Shown: in pieces, positions 44,852 to 54,088 of the stretch
Numbering within the stretch: position 1 is the first letter of the stretch
How the letters are laid out: each line of letters begins with the position of its first letter
Source of the DNA: UBA6770 sp965660875
Lineage (GTDB): Bacteria > Bacteroidota > Bacteroidia > Flavobacteriales_G > Salibacteraceae
Assembly: GCA_965660875.1 (NCBI GenBank)
Contig: CBFIBQ010000016.1
Location: forward strand, 9,433-73,432
Reading direction: 5' to 3'
DNA length: 64,000 bases
Translations under genes and position numbers: made by a program
Notes under the pieces: model-generated
The model's database searches: none
What the model was told of the DNA's origin: nothing
Seen by the model: the letters and a program-made list of their open reading frames with translations, nothing else

Positions 44852-46278
44852 ATAGCATCCCCTTTTGGGTGTTTTTGTCACCCTTACTTGCTGTGGCAGT
44901 TTGCTTTACCATTGTCAGCTATGACTTTTCAATACATGACTTTACAAACTACTATTTTGGTTCAAAGCTTTGGGTACAGGGAGATTTTTCTTCTTCAAGT
45001 TATCTGCCTTGTACATTCAATGAACAGTTGAAGCAATTTGACTTTACCAGTTACTTTGGGAATTATGCACCAAATGTTCCTTTTTTACTCTTGTTTTTTG
45101 CTCCATTTACCGCACTAACTCCAGTTACCTCTAAACTGCTGTTTAATGTAATTGGAGTAGCCGTTTTTTTAATCAGTTTTTACCGTTTATGTAAGACATT
45201 TAACATTAATAAAACGCGCGTATTACTGTTGTCTGTAGCGCTTATAGTGCCCATTAAGAACAACCTTTTGTTCGGACAGCTTTACTTAATTCTATCTGCA
45301 TGCATTATGGAATTTACCATTAGTTATGTTAGGCAAAAAAGATGGTCTGCAACGTTTTTTCTTGCTGTAGCGACGGCTCTAAAAGTATTTCCAGCAATTC
45401 TACTTTTAATTTTTCTAATTCGCAGGGATTTGAAATCGATATTTCGTTATTCGATATGGATTGCATTATTGGCACTTTTTTCTGTATCATTTATCGGAAT
45501 TGATATTACTGTTTTTTACCTATTAAAAGTACTTCCATTGTCCATGCAAGGAAGACTAAGTGAAGAATTTGTACTTAACTATCAATCCATTCAAATGTGG
45601 AGTAAATCACTTTTCATAGCGTTACCCAATTATTATACTTCACCACTTTATAATTTGGGGCCAACCGTTGCTATTATTTTCAATACCCTATTAGCAGGAG
45701 CTTTGATATTTATTGGACTCGGTTGTACAGAAAAAAGAAACATTGCTCGATCTGTAAGTATTTGGTTAGTTGTAGGACTTCTTATAACTCCCTACGGTAG
45801 TACTTATTCATTAATTCTTTTATGTATTGCTGTTGTAGTTGGTTTCAAGGACCATTCTCTCAATCGATTTTTAATAGGTTTATTACTAACTGTACTAGCG
45901 TCGGTGATCCACTACGATTGGTTTGAACAACTTCCTATTTACCTTCAATTTCCCAAATTATTTCTACTCACAAGTATTTTTGTTGTGTTAGTTTTTAAAA
46001 CTCCGTTTGTACTCAATCAAAAAGTTTTTTATGGCGTATGCTTATTCATGAGTTTGAAAATAGGATTTTCTATTGAATCCGATGTAAAAAAAGAGTACGC
46101 TGTTTCACCAAACTCACTTATCTGTAAATATCGAGTTGAAGGAAATAAAATACTGCTGAACGGATTAAACCGAAATGGAGACATAGAATGGATAGAACCG
46201 CTTGGTCCGTGCAATAATTTCGAAAAAAACGACATAAATAGAGGATTAGGCTATTACACGCTTTATTGCAAATACTAA
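44836..46278 (+). CDS. GT87 (DUF2029)-like polytopic glycosyltransferase
   Basis: A 480-aa protein with about 10-11 membrane helices. An early helix (FWVFLSPLLAVAVCFTIVSY) is followed by a periplasmic loop with YDFSIHDFTNYYFGSKLW, where the acidic HDFTNYYF motif resembles the catalytic DFxxYY of GT87 mannosyltransferases. A cysteine and GNYAPNVPF loop follow, and the C-terminal tail after residue 400 is short and soluble. GT87 enzymes use polyprenyl-phosphate-mannose on the outer side of the inner membrane. The ATG at 44836 lies inside radical SAM 2 (16-nt overlap), and the stop overlaps the lipoprotein start as TAATG. The lipid-linked donor could come from a DPM1-type enzyme such as the one at 298-1017. 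Confidence 0.7.
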   Translation: MVLKVNSIPFWVFLSPLLAVAVCFTIVSYDFSIHDFTNYYFGSKLWVQGDFSSSSYLPCTFNEQLKQFDFTSYFGNYAPNVPFLLLFFAPFTALTPVTSKLLFNVIGVAVFLISFYRLCKTFNINKTRVLLLSVALIVPIKNNLLFGQLYLILSACIMEFTISYVRQKRWSATFFLAVATALKVFPAILLLIFLIRRDLKSIFRYSIWIALLALFSVSFIGIDITVFYLLKVLPLSMQGRLSEEFVLNYQSIQMWSKSLFIALPNYYTSPLYNLGPTVAIIFNTLLAGALIFIGLGCTEKRNIARSVSIWLVVGLLITPYGSTYSLILLCIAVVVGFKDHSLNRFLIGLLLTVLASVIHYDWFEQLPIYLQFPKLFLLTSIFVVLVFKTPFVLNQKVFYGVCLFMSLKIGFSIESDVKKEYAVSPNSLICKYRVEGNKILLNGLNRNGDIEWIEPLGPCNNFEKNDINRGLGYYTLYCKY

Positions 46279-47429
46279 TGAAAATACGTTTTGTCCAATA
46301 TATTTCAGCACTTATCATGGGAGCTATCCTCGCAAACTCTTGTAAAAAAGAAGTTTATGAAGATATTCCAATTACCGAATCTAAACCGTTTGTATTAATT
46401 TGGAACAAAAGCGACCAGGAAAGTAAAACGGATTTAGAAACGGGATTACGATGGTATTTCTCGATGCTGGGAGCTACTCTGTCCAATGGGCGTTGGGACA
46501 AAGGTGTAGTCTGGGAAAATAGTTCTCGATTTAAGGTTAATTTCAAAGAATTAGGTTTTAACGCAAATGCAGAAAAACACTTAATAGAACTCACCAAATT
46601 TTACATGGCCTCAGAGGAATACGATGCTAGAGGTGGTATTGATTTAGGTCGTTTTATGGCTAACACGTTAAACAATTCAAATCACTATTATAAAATTGTT
46701 GGGCTTCCTGAATTGTATTTTGAATTCCTTTCATTCAACAACTTTACGGATTACGTGGGTGCCATAAATCCCTCTTCGGTTTCATTTGGGTATCGAAAAA
46801 TACTGTTCCCTACTACCCAGAATTCAAAAATGACTTTTGTAGCAGAAGAGTATGAACATGATTTTACTTCTTCCCATCAAACTCCTGTCGAGTTTGAAGT
46901 ATTGGATGTAATGCCAAACGGACAATTGCGCTTTGGAGTATACGAAAAAGGTAAGTTGATAAGTGGAGCAAACGCAGCCTATTCTGCTGGAGGAAAGCCC
47001 ACTAAATGCATGTGGTGTCATGAAAGTGTATTTCTCCCCAACTTCGACGACAGCCAATCGTTTGAAGGTTTTGTAAGCGGAAAATCGTTTAACGATACTA
47101 TAAAATATAGAAATCAAAACCTTGTGAAATTAAGGGCAGAACTCGAAACCGTTCTCGATTATTCCAAAAAACAAGATCACGTTCAAATGGAGTTGCTTTA
47201 CATTCGATTTTTTGAACCTTCTGCACAACGACTGGCAAATGAGTGGGGTATTTCCGTGAGTGATGTGCAAACTCGATTATCGCAACTAAAAACACATCAA
47301 CATTACGAATTTCCTGAGCTAGGCGATCTCTATTATCGTCACGAAGTTGAACCCTTGGCACCCTTTAGTTCTCTTCCTTCTCCGCTCGAAATGAGAGAGA
47401 CTGAGGCATCCCAACCTGAGATTTTGTAA
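46278..47429 (+). CDS. Lipoprotein with single CxxCH heme-type motif
   Basis: A 383-aa lipoprotein. Residues 1-22 are a signal peptide with lipobox LANSC (Cys22), followed by KKEVYED. The middle has many aromatic residues and no repeats. At residues 244-248 the sequence reads CMWCH, a single c-type heme attachment motif, within KPTKCMWCHESVF. The C-terminus is helical with Glu/Gln. No other c-type motif or clear distal Met ligand is obvious. The protein could be a monoheme electron carrier or sensor at the outer face of a membrane. I start at ATG 46278 (TAATG overlap with the GT87-like gene); upstream codons in frame do not add a signal. The end overlaps the flippase ATG by 1 nt. Confidence 0.7.
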   Translation: MKIRFVQYISALIMGAILANSCKKEVYEDIPITESKPFVLIWNKSDQESKTDLETGLRWYFSMLGATLSNGRWDKGVVWENSSRFKVNFKELGFNANAEKHLIELTKFYMASEEYDARGGIDLGRFMANTLNNSNHYYKIVGLPELYFEFLSFNNFTDYVGAINPSSVSFGYRKILFPTTQNSKMTFVAEEYEHDFTSSHQTPVEFEVLDVMPNGQLRFGVYEKGKLISGANAAYSAGGKPTKCMWCHESVFLPNFDDSQSFEGFVSGKSFNDTIKYRNQNLVKLRAELETVLDYSKKQDHVQMELLYIRFFEPSAQRLANEWGISVSDVQTRLSQLKTHQHYEFPELGDLYYRHEVEPLAPFSSLPSPLEMRETEASQPEIL

Positions 47430-48604
47430 TGGCATTTAAAATAAAAACACTTACAAGGCTTAGGTTTATTTCTCAGGAGAGTCTTAATTACGTCTCTAAA
47501 GCATCATTCACAAGCATAATATCGCTCATTGTTATCCGATTTTCGAGTGATGTAATTTGGGGGAAATTTGTTCCATTTCTCATCGGCATAGAATTCGCAT
47601 TAACCATATTAAACTGGGGGCAAAAGACCTATTTAGTTCGTTCATTTTCTTTAGAGTCTTTTAATATTTTCAATTCGTGGAGTATTTCTTTTTGGTCTAG
47701 GCTAATTCTGTTTATACCAGTACTTGTTTTACTTGGTTTTATGCCTTATTCGATCGAAATAATTGCATACTGCACAGTGTGGATGTGTATACGTTATTTT
47801 ACAAATTCTATTGAGCCAGTAATTCAATATTCTCGAAAATACGTGACCTCTATTATTTCAGAAGTATTGGCCTTAGTTGTTGCAGTCATAATTTTGCTTC
47901 TATTCCAAGAAATTACTTTGACCTTGCTGTTTAAAGCTATGCTAATTTCCAATTTGAGCAAAGCATTAGTATTAGCTACAATTCTTCCCCAAGGTGAATT
48001 GAACTTACCTAAGTGGAAGGAAATAAAGTCTTTTTTGATTTCGGCATTTCCATTTTTTCTGCTAGGTCTTGTGGGCTTGTTGCAATCCAAGGTTGATCTT
48101 TATGTAGTTTCATGGCTTATGCCAGAAACTCAAGTAGCCTTTTATCAGGTGTTAGTAGGCTTCCTAATCATACTCCAAACCAGCGCGTTTGTAATTATTG
48201 GGCCATTTCAAAAAAACATTTACCGAATGAGTTCAGGCTCTTTAAGGCAAGTCAAACACAAATTTTTAGGGCTTGGAATTGTTATCGTGTCGTGTGGGAG
48301 TATAGTTGCCATAATTATATTAAAATGGCTGTATTTATTTAAAGTATCTTACTTTCTTGCTCCAATGATTGTACTTTATGTACTCCCCACCTTTTGGTAT
48401 ATGGTAGAATCTCAAGTTTTAATTAAACATAACCACTTGTATTACTTGTCTGCTGCCGCTGTTTTGTCTACCATGTTAGGGGCAATAATTATTTACTTTA
48501 CCATTCCATCATATGGTGTGGTAGGTGCTTTAACCGGAGGAATAATTTCTAGATTAGTATTTATGACGCTGATTTCGTTTAAATATAAAAGGGCTGTTTC
48601 TTGA
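47429..48604 (+). CDS. Oligosaccharide flippase/MATE-like membrane protein
   Basis: A 391-aa integral membrane protein with about 10-12 helices, shorter than typical Wzx flippases (about 420-500). It begins MAFKIKTLTRLRFISQESLN, has helical stretches such as LVLLGFMPYSIEIIAYCTVWM and VVIILLLFQEITLTLLFKAML, and ends with a typical Wzx/PST-like pair of helices (VVGALTGGIISRLVFMTLISF). Polysaccharide-transporter-like fold and locus context suggest flipping of lipid-linked sugars. A second flippase lies at 60077-61576. The stop is followed by a 16-nt gap to the FkbM gene. Confidence 0.65.
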   Translation: MAFKIKTLTRLRFISQESLNYVSKASFTSIISLIVIRFSSDVIWGKFVPFLIGIEFALTILNWGQKTYLVRSFSLESFNIFNSWSISFWSRLILFIPVLVLLGFMPYSIEIIAYCTVWMCIRYFTNSIEPVIQYSRKYVTSIISEVLALVVAVIILLLFQEITLTLLFKAMLISNLSKALVLATILPQGELNLPKWKEIKSFLISAFPFFLLGLVGLLQSKVDLYVVSWLMPETQVAFYQVLVGFLIILQTSAFVIIGPFQKNIYRMSSGSLRQVKHKFLGLGIVIVSCGSIVAIIILKWLYLFKVSYFLAPMIVLYVLPTFWYMVESQVLIKHNHLYYLSAAAVLSTMLGAIIIYFTIPSYGVVGALTGGIISRLVFMTLISFKYKRAVS

Positions 48605-48620
48605 TCTCAAATAGCAATAG

Positions 48621-49349
48621 ATGCTGATGGTTGATTCATTAAAACATATGCTGAGGTTGTACCGCAATTTCACCAAAAACATTAGGATGAAACAGTTCTA
48701 CGCTCAATACATTGAGTCTGGTGATTTATGCTTTGATATTGGAGCCAATTTAGGTAGTCGAACTAACCTATTTGTGGAATTGGGAGCCAAAGTTATAGCT
48801 ATAGAGCCTCATCCATTATGTTCTGAACAGCTCTTAAAAAAATTTGAGAAAAACCAAAACGTCAGTCTTGCACAAATTGGAGTGTCTAATCATGTTGGAA
48901 CCGAAACTTTCCATGTGAGTCGTATTTCGGACGTGTCTACTTTTTCAAATCAGTTTAAGAAAGCGTATGCGGGACAGAAATTGGTAGAATGGACTAAAGA
49001 AATTACTGTTAGTGTTACTACACTGGATCAATTGATTGAACAATTTGGTTTGCCCAAGTTCATAAAGCTGGATATTGAAGGATACGAGTCTAAAGCCTTA
49101 ATGAAACTAAGTCAACCAGTTCCTTTTCTTTCATTCGAATACAATGCTAGATTGTTGGACGTGGCACTTACATCGATTGACCTGCTTTCAGATTTGGCAT
49201 TTTATAAATTTCGATTTTCTCCGTACGAAAGCATGAAATATAGTAACGAGGACTGGCTAAATGCTGCATTGATGAAAGAATATTTAGGAAGTATTCAATC
49301 AGAAGTGCTGACTGGAGATGTTTATGCTAAGTGGATAAGAACAAAGTGA
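48621..49349 (+). CDS. FkbM-family methyltransferase
   Basis: A 242-aa methyltransferase of the FkbM type. Motif I is CFDIGANLGSRTNLFVELGAKVIAIEPHP; the FkbM signature appears as the strand IKLDIEGYESKALMKLS, with VDV-type acidic residues nearby. These enzymes O-methylate hydroxyl groups on polyketides and also on sugars in surface polysaccharides. It is the fourth tailoring-type gene of the operon, and its stop overlaps the GT-C gene by 19 nt. ATGs at 48621 and 48627 are both possible. Confidence 0.82.
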   Translation: MLMVDSLKHMLRLYRNFTKNIRMKQFYAQYIESGDLCFDIGANLGSRTNLFVELGAKVIAIEPHPLCSEQLLKKFEKNQNVSLAQIGVSNHVGTETFHVSRISDVSTFSNQFKKAYAGQKLVEWTKEITVSVTTLDQLIEQFGLPKFIKLDIEGYESKALMKLSQPVPFLSFEYNARLLDVALTSIDLLSDLAFYKFRFSPYESMKYSNEDWLNAALMKEYLGSIQSEVLTGDVYAKWIRTK

Positions 49350-50164
49350 ATTCAAAAATTCTAATATTCCTTACCCTAATCTTGGGGACCATAGTCCGAG
49401 CCTTGTATGCTATAAAATTCCAATATTTCAACCTTGCTCCCGACCAAATGGCCTCCGAACTCATTCTAAATGAACTGCTTCTTTCGGGAGAATGGTCGTA
49501 TGCCAAGTTAATTCACTATCCTCAAGAAGGAGGTTCAATTTTAGTTGGTCTGTTCGCCTTGTTGCTAAAACCCTTTTTTGGTTTTAAATCATTGGTGGTA
49601 GTGGCATTTCTGTTGGATTTTGTATCGCGAGGAATACAACTTGTTGTAGTTAAAAAAGTATTCGGTTTTAAGCCCATGATGGCATACGGACTTTGGACTG
49701 TATTTAGTATTCCCCTTATTCTTCCTTGGGCGGGATTAAGCTTTGGCCTTCATTCGGTGGCATCTGTTTTTCCATTTGCGTTTTTGTATTTAATCTCTCG
49801 CCCACACAACTCGGCTAAAGAGTATTTTGTTGATGGTCTGTTTTTGGGGTTAGCAATTTGGTTTCACTATTCCAATCTTGTTCTATTACCTATTTATATT
49901 CTGTACTTGGTGTTCTCAAAACCACCATTAAAACAAATTGGGAGCGTAGCATTAACATTCCTGGGAATTTTTATGATTCACTTAGCAGTTAGACTGAATG
50001 TTTCTTCTGGATTTTTGCTTACTGATTTTACCTTAGGCAACCTTCGGGGAGAATCATTCGACCTGCTGAATTCCAAGAACTACATTCGAATCCTTGAGGT
50101 TTATACGCAGCAACTTCCCCAAGTGGCATTTCACCACGATATTGGACCCATTAAGAAATACTGA
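49331..50164 (+). CDS. Truncated GT-C-like membrane protein
   Basis: A 277-aa polytopic protein with about seven membrane helices. MDKNKVNSKILIFLTLILGT starts it, and the first loop YFNLAPDQMASELILNELLL resembles the acidic loop of GT39/PMT-like transferases. GT-C proteins normally run 400-550 residues with a soluble C-terminal part, so the stop at 50164 (HHDIGPIKKY*) is premature. In the -1 frame a second open stretch begins at 50155 and reads on to 50397 with coding character. I therefore see it as a broken gene, by frameshift and possibly internal deletion, rather than a natural short protein. It overlaps the FkbM gene by 19 nt. Confidence 0.6.
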   Translation: MDKNKVNSKILIFLTLILGTIVRALYAIKFQYFNLAPDQMASELILNELLLSGEWSYAKLIHYPQEGGSILVGLFALLLKPFFGFKSLVVVAFLLDFVSRGIQLVVVKKVFGFKPMMAYGLWTVFSIPLILPWAGLSFGLHSVASVFPFAFLYLISRPHNSAKEYFVDGLFLGLAIWFHYSNLVLLPIYILYLVFSKPPLKQIGSVALTFLGIFMIHLAVRLNVSSGFLLTDFTLGNLRGESFDLLNSKNYIRILEVYTQQLPQVAFHHDIGPIKKY

Positions 50165-50397
50165 TTGGGATAGGTTGGGGGATGACATCAAATTTGTTAG
50201 GCAAAATATCAAGCTCCAAATCTGCGCCCAAAGAACTCAATGAGCAATTGAATAAGTTGTTCACTTTGACCAATCAATATGATCAGTATAAGATGTTGGT
50301 TGAAGAAGGAATTCGGTTTGCGTTTTCAGAGGGAATGACACCTAAATTGGATTCAGCCATCCTTACAGGTTTTATAGAACCAAGATTGAACCCTTGA
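50155..50397 (+). pseudogene. Probable C-terminal remnant of the GT-C-like gene
   Basis: An 80-codon stretch in the -1 frame relative to the preceding membrane protein: EILIGIGWGMTSNLLGKISS followed by a soluble helical segment (LNEQLNKLFTLTNQYDQYKM, VEEGIRFAFSEGMTPKLD). The GIGWGM start and soluble helices look like the distal part of a longer protein, not an independent gene, although an ATG at 50182 could give 71 residues. It ends 9 nt before the convergent radical SAM 3 stop. Missing sequence between the two parts is likely, since no membrane-to-soluble transition is present. Confidence 0.5.
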
Positions 50398-50406
50398 CAA
50401 TGTGAA

Positions 50407-51828
50407 TTAAGAAAGCCTTTGGGCTGGTCTGACCAACTCAAACAATTTGCGCTCAATCGGAAATTGAAAACGGTCATTTTTAACTCGCCAGCGGCTAAAT
50501 TGCTGTACCGGATAAAACAAGGGGCGTCTTTTTCCGTAGCCAACCTTAAGGAAGAATTTGAAATTTTCAAAGAAGGTATACATCTCATCACTTACCCAAG
50601 GCCCTGCTGAACCGATGTAATCAAATTGCGACCACTCTTCTAAGCTTTTCGGTAACGCGTACCCTTCTTTAACTACGTCGTCGGTGATTTTTGAACCCGG
50701 GTAGGGTTTGAAATAGAAGATGGGCGTTTCAAATTTTGGAGAAATGGCATTCAGTTGCTTTACCACATCAATGGTGGCATTCAAACTTTTTTGAGTCTCT
50801 TTCGGAAAGCCAACAATGAAAGGGAAGATGACGCCAATATCGTATTTCTTGCATCGTTCAGCAGCTTCAAAAACATACTCCAATTTGATGTCTTTCTTCA
50901 GCCAATCCATCATTTCTTGAGAGCCTGATTCAACTCCGATAAGCACACGGCGTAAACCTGATTTTTTGATGAGCTCAAAGTCTTCGTCGGTCATTCTGTG
51001 CGCTTGATCGGCTCTCATGGTTCCAGCCCACGAAACATTTAGTTTTCGGTTGATTAATTCGTTTGCTAATGCTCTAATTCTTTTGGGGTAAGTAAATAGG
51101 GTTTCGTCTTGAAAGTTGATTTCAGTAAAGCCATATTTATCTTGATAGTAGCTGAACTCTTCGCCCATCCTCTTGGGATCTACAGCTGAATAATTCCTTC
51201 CAAACACAAATGGATCCGCGCAAAAAGCACATCGAAAATGACATCCCGTAGAACTGATGTAATCAAATTGTCTTTTTCCTTTTTTAGAAAAGTAATCTTC
51301 AACATCAATAAAATCGTAATTCACTCGATTGAGTTCGTTCATATCGGTTAAGGCCCGAGGAGGATTTTGTTTTACGATTCCATCGTCTCGGTAGCAAATG
51401 CCTTTTATTTCACCCAATGATTTGGTCCCTGTACAAGATTCTAAGATTTCTTGAAATGTTATTTCACCTTGCCCTTGAACTGAAATATCAATTGATGCTT
51501 CATCTTCAAGCGTTTGTTTTGGGAATAGAGAAGTATGCCAACCACCCCAAATGGTTAAAAAACCTGGTTTTTGGGCTTTAACCCAACGCGTTATTTCCAA
51601 AGCATCTTTGATAGGTTTTCCGGTTAAAACGGTCGCCCCAAATACAACGGCTTCATGGAGGTGCTTCTTAATAGTTTCTTTAGGGTTCGGGTCAATTCTC
51701 GCATCCACCACAATGGGTTCATAAAGTTCGAGATCAATGTTGGAAGCGAGGGCTAATAGTGCCAATGGCATATCGTAAAATACCGCTTCGGGATTGTATA
51801 GAATTACTTTTTTACGCCTCATTTTCAA
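50407..51828 (-). CDS. B12-type radical SAM protein 3
   Basis: A 473-aa B12-binding-domain-like radical SAM protein. Residues about 1-150 form the Rossmann domain (VILYNPEAVFYDMPLALLAL, TIWGGWHTSLFPKQTL); the core starts with STGCHFRCAFCADPFVFG, with Cys196, Cys200 and Cys203. VLIGVESGSQEMMDWL and FIVGFPKETQKSL are typical of the BchE/HpnP-like clade. It lacks DxHxxG. It is transcribed leftward, against the flanking genes, and diverges from radical SAM 4 across a 65-bp gap. The two share WGGW/WGGY and the overall order of segments, so they may be a duplicated and inverted pair. Substrate unknown. Confidence 0.83.
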   Translation of the reverse strand: MKMRRKKVILYNPEAVFYDMPLALLALASNIDLELYEPIVVDARIDPNPKETIKKHLHEAVVFGATVLTGKPIKDALEITRWVKAQKPGFLTIWGGWHTSLFPKQTLEDEASIDISVQGQGEITFQEILESCTGTKSLGEIKGICYRDDGIVKQNPPRALTDMNELNRVNYDFIDVEDYFSKKGKRQFDYISSTGCHFRCAFCADPFVFGRNYSAVDPKRMGEEFSYYQDKYGFTEINFQDETLFTYPKRIRALANELINRKLNVSWAGTMRADQAHRMTDEDFELIKKSGLRRVLIGVESGSQEMMDWLKKDIKLEYVFEAAERCKKYDIGVIFPFIVGFPKETQKSLNATIDVVKQLNAISPKFETPIFYFKPYPGSKITDDVVKEGYALPKSLEEWSQFDYIGSAGPWVSDEMYTFFENFKFFLKVGYGKRRPLFYPVQQFSRWRVKNDRFQFPIERKLFELVRPAQRLS

Positions 51829-51893
51829 GAAGTCGAACTTACAAAATGTTGTGCTTACTATTTAGGTAAATTCGCAACAAACAAACTCCTATA

Positions 51894-53408
51894 TTGAACG
51901 CACAAAAACTACTTCTATTTAACCCGAAAGCAGCTACTTATGGGTATCGGATTCCGAACTCTATTTTGCAAGTGGCCGCAAGTATTGACGGAAAGTACGA
52001 TTATGTTATTGTAGATGGAAACCGAGAAGCGGATCCTTGGACTTCCATTAAACGACATTTGGAATCGGGCGAATTTGGATATTTCTGTCTAACAGTTATG
52101 CCAGGGCCACAGCTAAAACAAGCCATTCCTTATTCCAAACAAGCCAAGGAATTGTTTCCAAATATTCAAGTGATTTGGGGGGGGTATTTCGCTTCTAACC
52201 AGTATAAGGTGGTGTTTGACTCGGGGTATGTGGATTATATAATCGATGGCCCGGGCGATGTGGCTTTTCCCACTTTATTGGAACGATTAGGACAACAAGA
52301 ATCCTTAGAGGGAATAAAAAACTTGATTTATAGGGAAGGGGAGACTGTAAAAAAAGGTCCTCGAGAAGCGTTGTTGAATCAGGATGAGTTACCCGCCTTG
52401 CCTTATGAGAAGCTCAATGAATTTTATTCCATTAAAGGTTATCTGCCAAAAACCCACTTAGGCAAACGTACAGCAGCATATCATTCTAGTATGGGCTGTC
52501 CGTTTTCGTGTTCCTTTTGTGGTATTGTTCCCATTTATAACGCTCGATGGAAGGCTAAATCGGCTAAATTGGTTTATCAAGATGTGCTTAAACTTAAAAA
52601 TGAATACGGTGCCGATTCGGTAGAATTTCACGATAACAATTTCTACACTTCCGAAAAAAGAGTGGCTGAGTTTTCCAAGCTCATGCTCGATGAAGGAATG
52701 ACTTGGTGGGGAGAAGGAAGAATAGACACCATCAACAAATACTCGGATGAAAACCTCCAGCTTATGAGCGATTCGGGTTGCAAAATGATTTTTTTAGGCG
52801 CCGAAACAGGAAGCGATGAGGTGCTTAAACAAATGAACAAAGGGGGGACACAAACCGGTGAACAGATTTTAAAATTTGCCGAACGAATGGGCCGGTTTGG
52901 CATTGTACCAGAGTATTCGTTCGTTTTAGGAATGCCAGGTGATAACCCGAAAAAGGTGATGGCTCAGATAGATGCCGACATTGATTTTATCAAACAAGTA
53001 AAAAGGGTGAACCCTGATACGGAGATTATTATCTATTTGTATTCTCCTGTTCCTACGGAAGGTTCCGAATTGTTCGAAGAAATTCAACGCATTGGTTTTG
53101 ATTTTCCAAAAACATTGGAAGATTGGCTTAACCCTGCATGGGAGAATTTTGATCTGCGTAAAAACCCATTAACTCCTTGGTTGACACCCGAAATGGTGGA
53201 TAAGGTTAGAAATTTTGAAACCGTTTTGAACGGTTACTATCCAACCCAATCTGATTTTAGAATTAGAGGTTGGAAAAAATACTTGCTACGCTCCGTTTCC
53301 AATTGGAGGTATAAAACCAATAGCTATAAATATCCATACGAGATAAAGGCTTTGCATAAAATATGGAAATACCGTCAACCAGAAATTGAAGGATTCTATT
53401 CGGAATAA
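51894..53408 (+). CDS. B12-type radical SAM protein 4
   Basis: A 504-aa protein. The N-terminal Rossmann-like part (LLLFNPKAATYGYRIPNSIL ... IWGGYFASNQYKVVF ... GPGDVAFPTLL) is followed by the radical SAM core SSMGCPFSCSFCGIVPIY (Cys202, Cys206, Cys209) and the substrate-domain segments GAETGSDEVLKQMNKGG and FVLGMPGDNPKKV. It starts with TTG at 51894, which gives the family N-terminus; no upstream ATG fits. The methyltransferase gene begins 2 nt after its stop, so the three genes to the sugar transferase are one transcript. Radical-based carbon chemistry on a lipid or glycan is the expected role, not established. Confidence 0.83.
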   Translation: MNAQKLLLFNPKAATYGYRIPNSILQVAASIDGKYDYVIVDGNREADPWTSIKRHLESGEFGYFCLTVMPGPQLKQAIPYSKQAKELFPNIQVIWGGYFASNQYKVVFDSGYVDYIIDGPGDVAFPTLLERLGQQESLEGIKNLIYREGETVKKGPREALLNQDELPALPYEKLNEFYSIKGYLPKTHLGKRTAAYHSSMGCPFSCSFCGIVPIYNARWKAKSAKLVYQDVLKLKNEYGADSVEFHDNNFYTSEKRVAEFSKLMLDEGMTWWGEGRIDTINKYSDENLQLMSDSGCKMIFLGAETGSDEVLKQMNKGGTQTGEQILKFAERMGRFGIVPEYSFVLGMPGDNPKKVMAQIDADIDFIKQVKRVNPDTEIIIYLYSPVPTEGSELFEEIQRIGFDFPKTLEDWLNPAWENFDLRKNPLTPWLTPEMVDKVRNFETVLNGYYPTQSDFRIRGWKKYLLRSVSNWRYKTNSYKYPYEIKALHKIWKYRQPEIEGFYSE

Positions 53409-53410
53409 GC

Positions 53411-54088
53411 ATGAGAAAACCTTTGCGAAAAATTGCGAAAAAGGTATTGGGTCCGGCAATGAAAAAAAAATTCGAATCCTACTCCAAAAAGAGTCACGAT
53501 ATTGAATTTGAAGGACTTTCTATAACAATTTTACCAGGAGTGTTTCCACCCAGTTTTTTAATCAGTACAAAAGTTTTAGTAAAGTATTTAAGGGATAAGG
53601 AAATAGCAGGAAAATCATTGCTCGAATTGGGTTGTGGTTCAGGGGCAATAGCTTGCTGGGCAGCACAAAAAGGAGCCATTGTGGTAGCCAGTGATATTAA
53701 CCCTCAAGCAATAGAATGCGCGAAATTGAACGCCGAACAAAACGGCATAGCTATCCAAACCAAATTGTCGGATTTGTTTAAGAATTTACCACAACCATAC
53801 GATTGGATAATTATCAATCCCCCATATTATCCACAAGAACCTAAAAATGACCGAGAAAAAGCATGGTTTGCAGGAAAAGACTTTGACTATTTCAGGAGGT
53901 TATTTAGTGAGTTGTCTTACAAGAAGAATTGGGCGAAATGTATCATGGTTTTGTCTGAAGATTGTAATCTATCGGATATTATTGCTCTGGCCAAGAACGA
54001 AGGTTTGAACTTGAAGAAAGTTTTGACCCATAAAAAACTCGTGGAGCACAATTATGTCTATGAAATAATCAAAACCGATGCAAACTAA
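53411..54088 (+). CDS. Class I methyltransferase with NPPY motif
   Basis: A 225-aa methyltransferase: motif I LLELGCGSGAIACWAAQKGAIVVASDINPQA and motif IV NPPYYPQ. NPPY is typical of enzymes that methylate amide or exocyclic amino nitrogens (HemK/PrmC, adenine) but also of small-molecule enzymes. A basic N-terminal segment (RKPLRKIAKKVLGPAMKKKF) is unusual. Context, between radical SAM 4 (2 nt) and the initiating sugar transferase (11-nt overlap), points to a glycan tailoring role over a translation role, but this is inference. Confidence 0.72.
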   Translation: MRKPLRKIAKKVLGPAMKKKFESYSKKSHDIEFEGLSITILPGVFPPSFLISTKVLVKYLRDKEIAGKSLLELGCGSGAIACWAAQKGAIVVASDINPQAIECAKLNAEQNGIAIQTKLSDLFKNLPQPYDWIIINPPYYPQEPKNDREKAWFAGKDFDYFRRLFSELSYKKNWAKCIMVLSEDCNLSDIIALAKNEGLNLKKVLTHKKLVEHNYVYEIIKTDAN

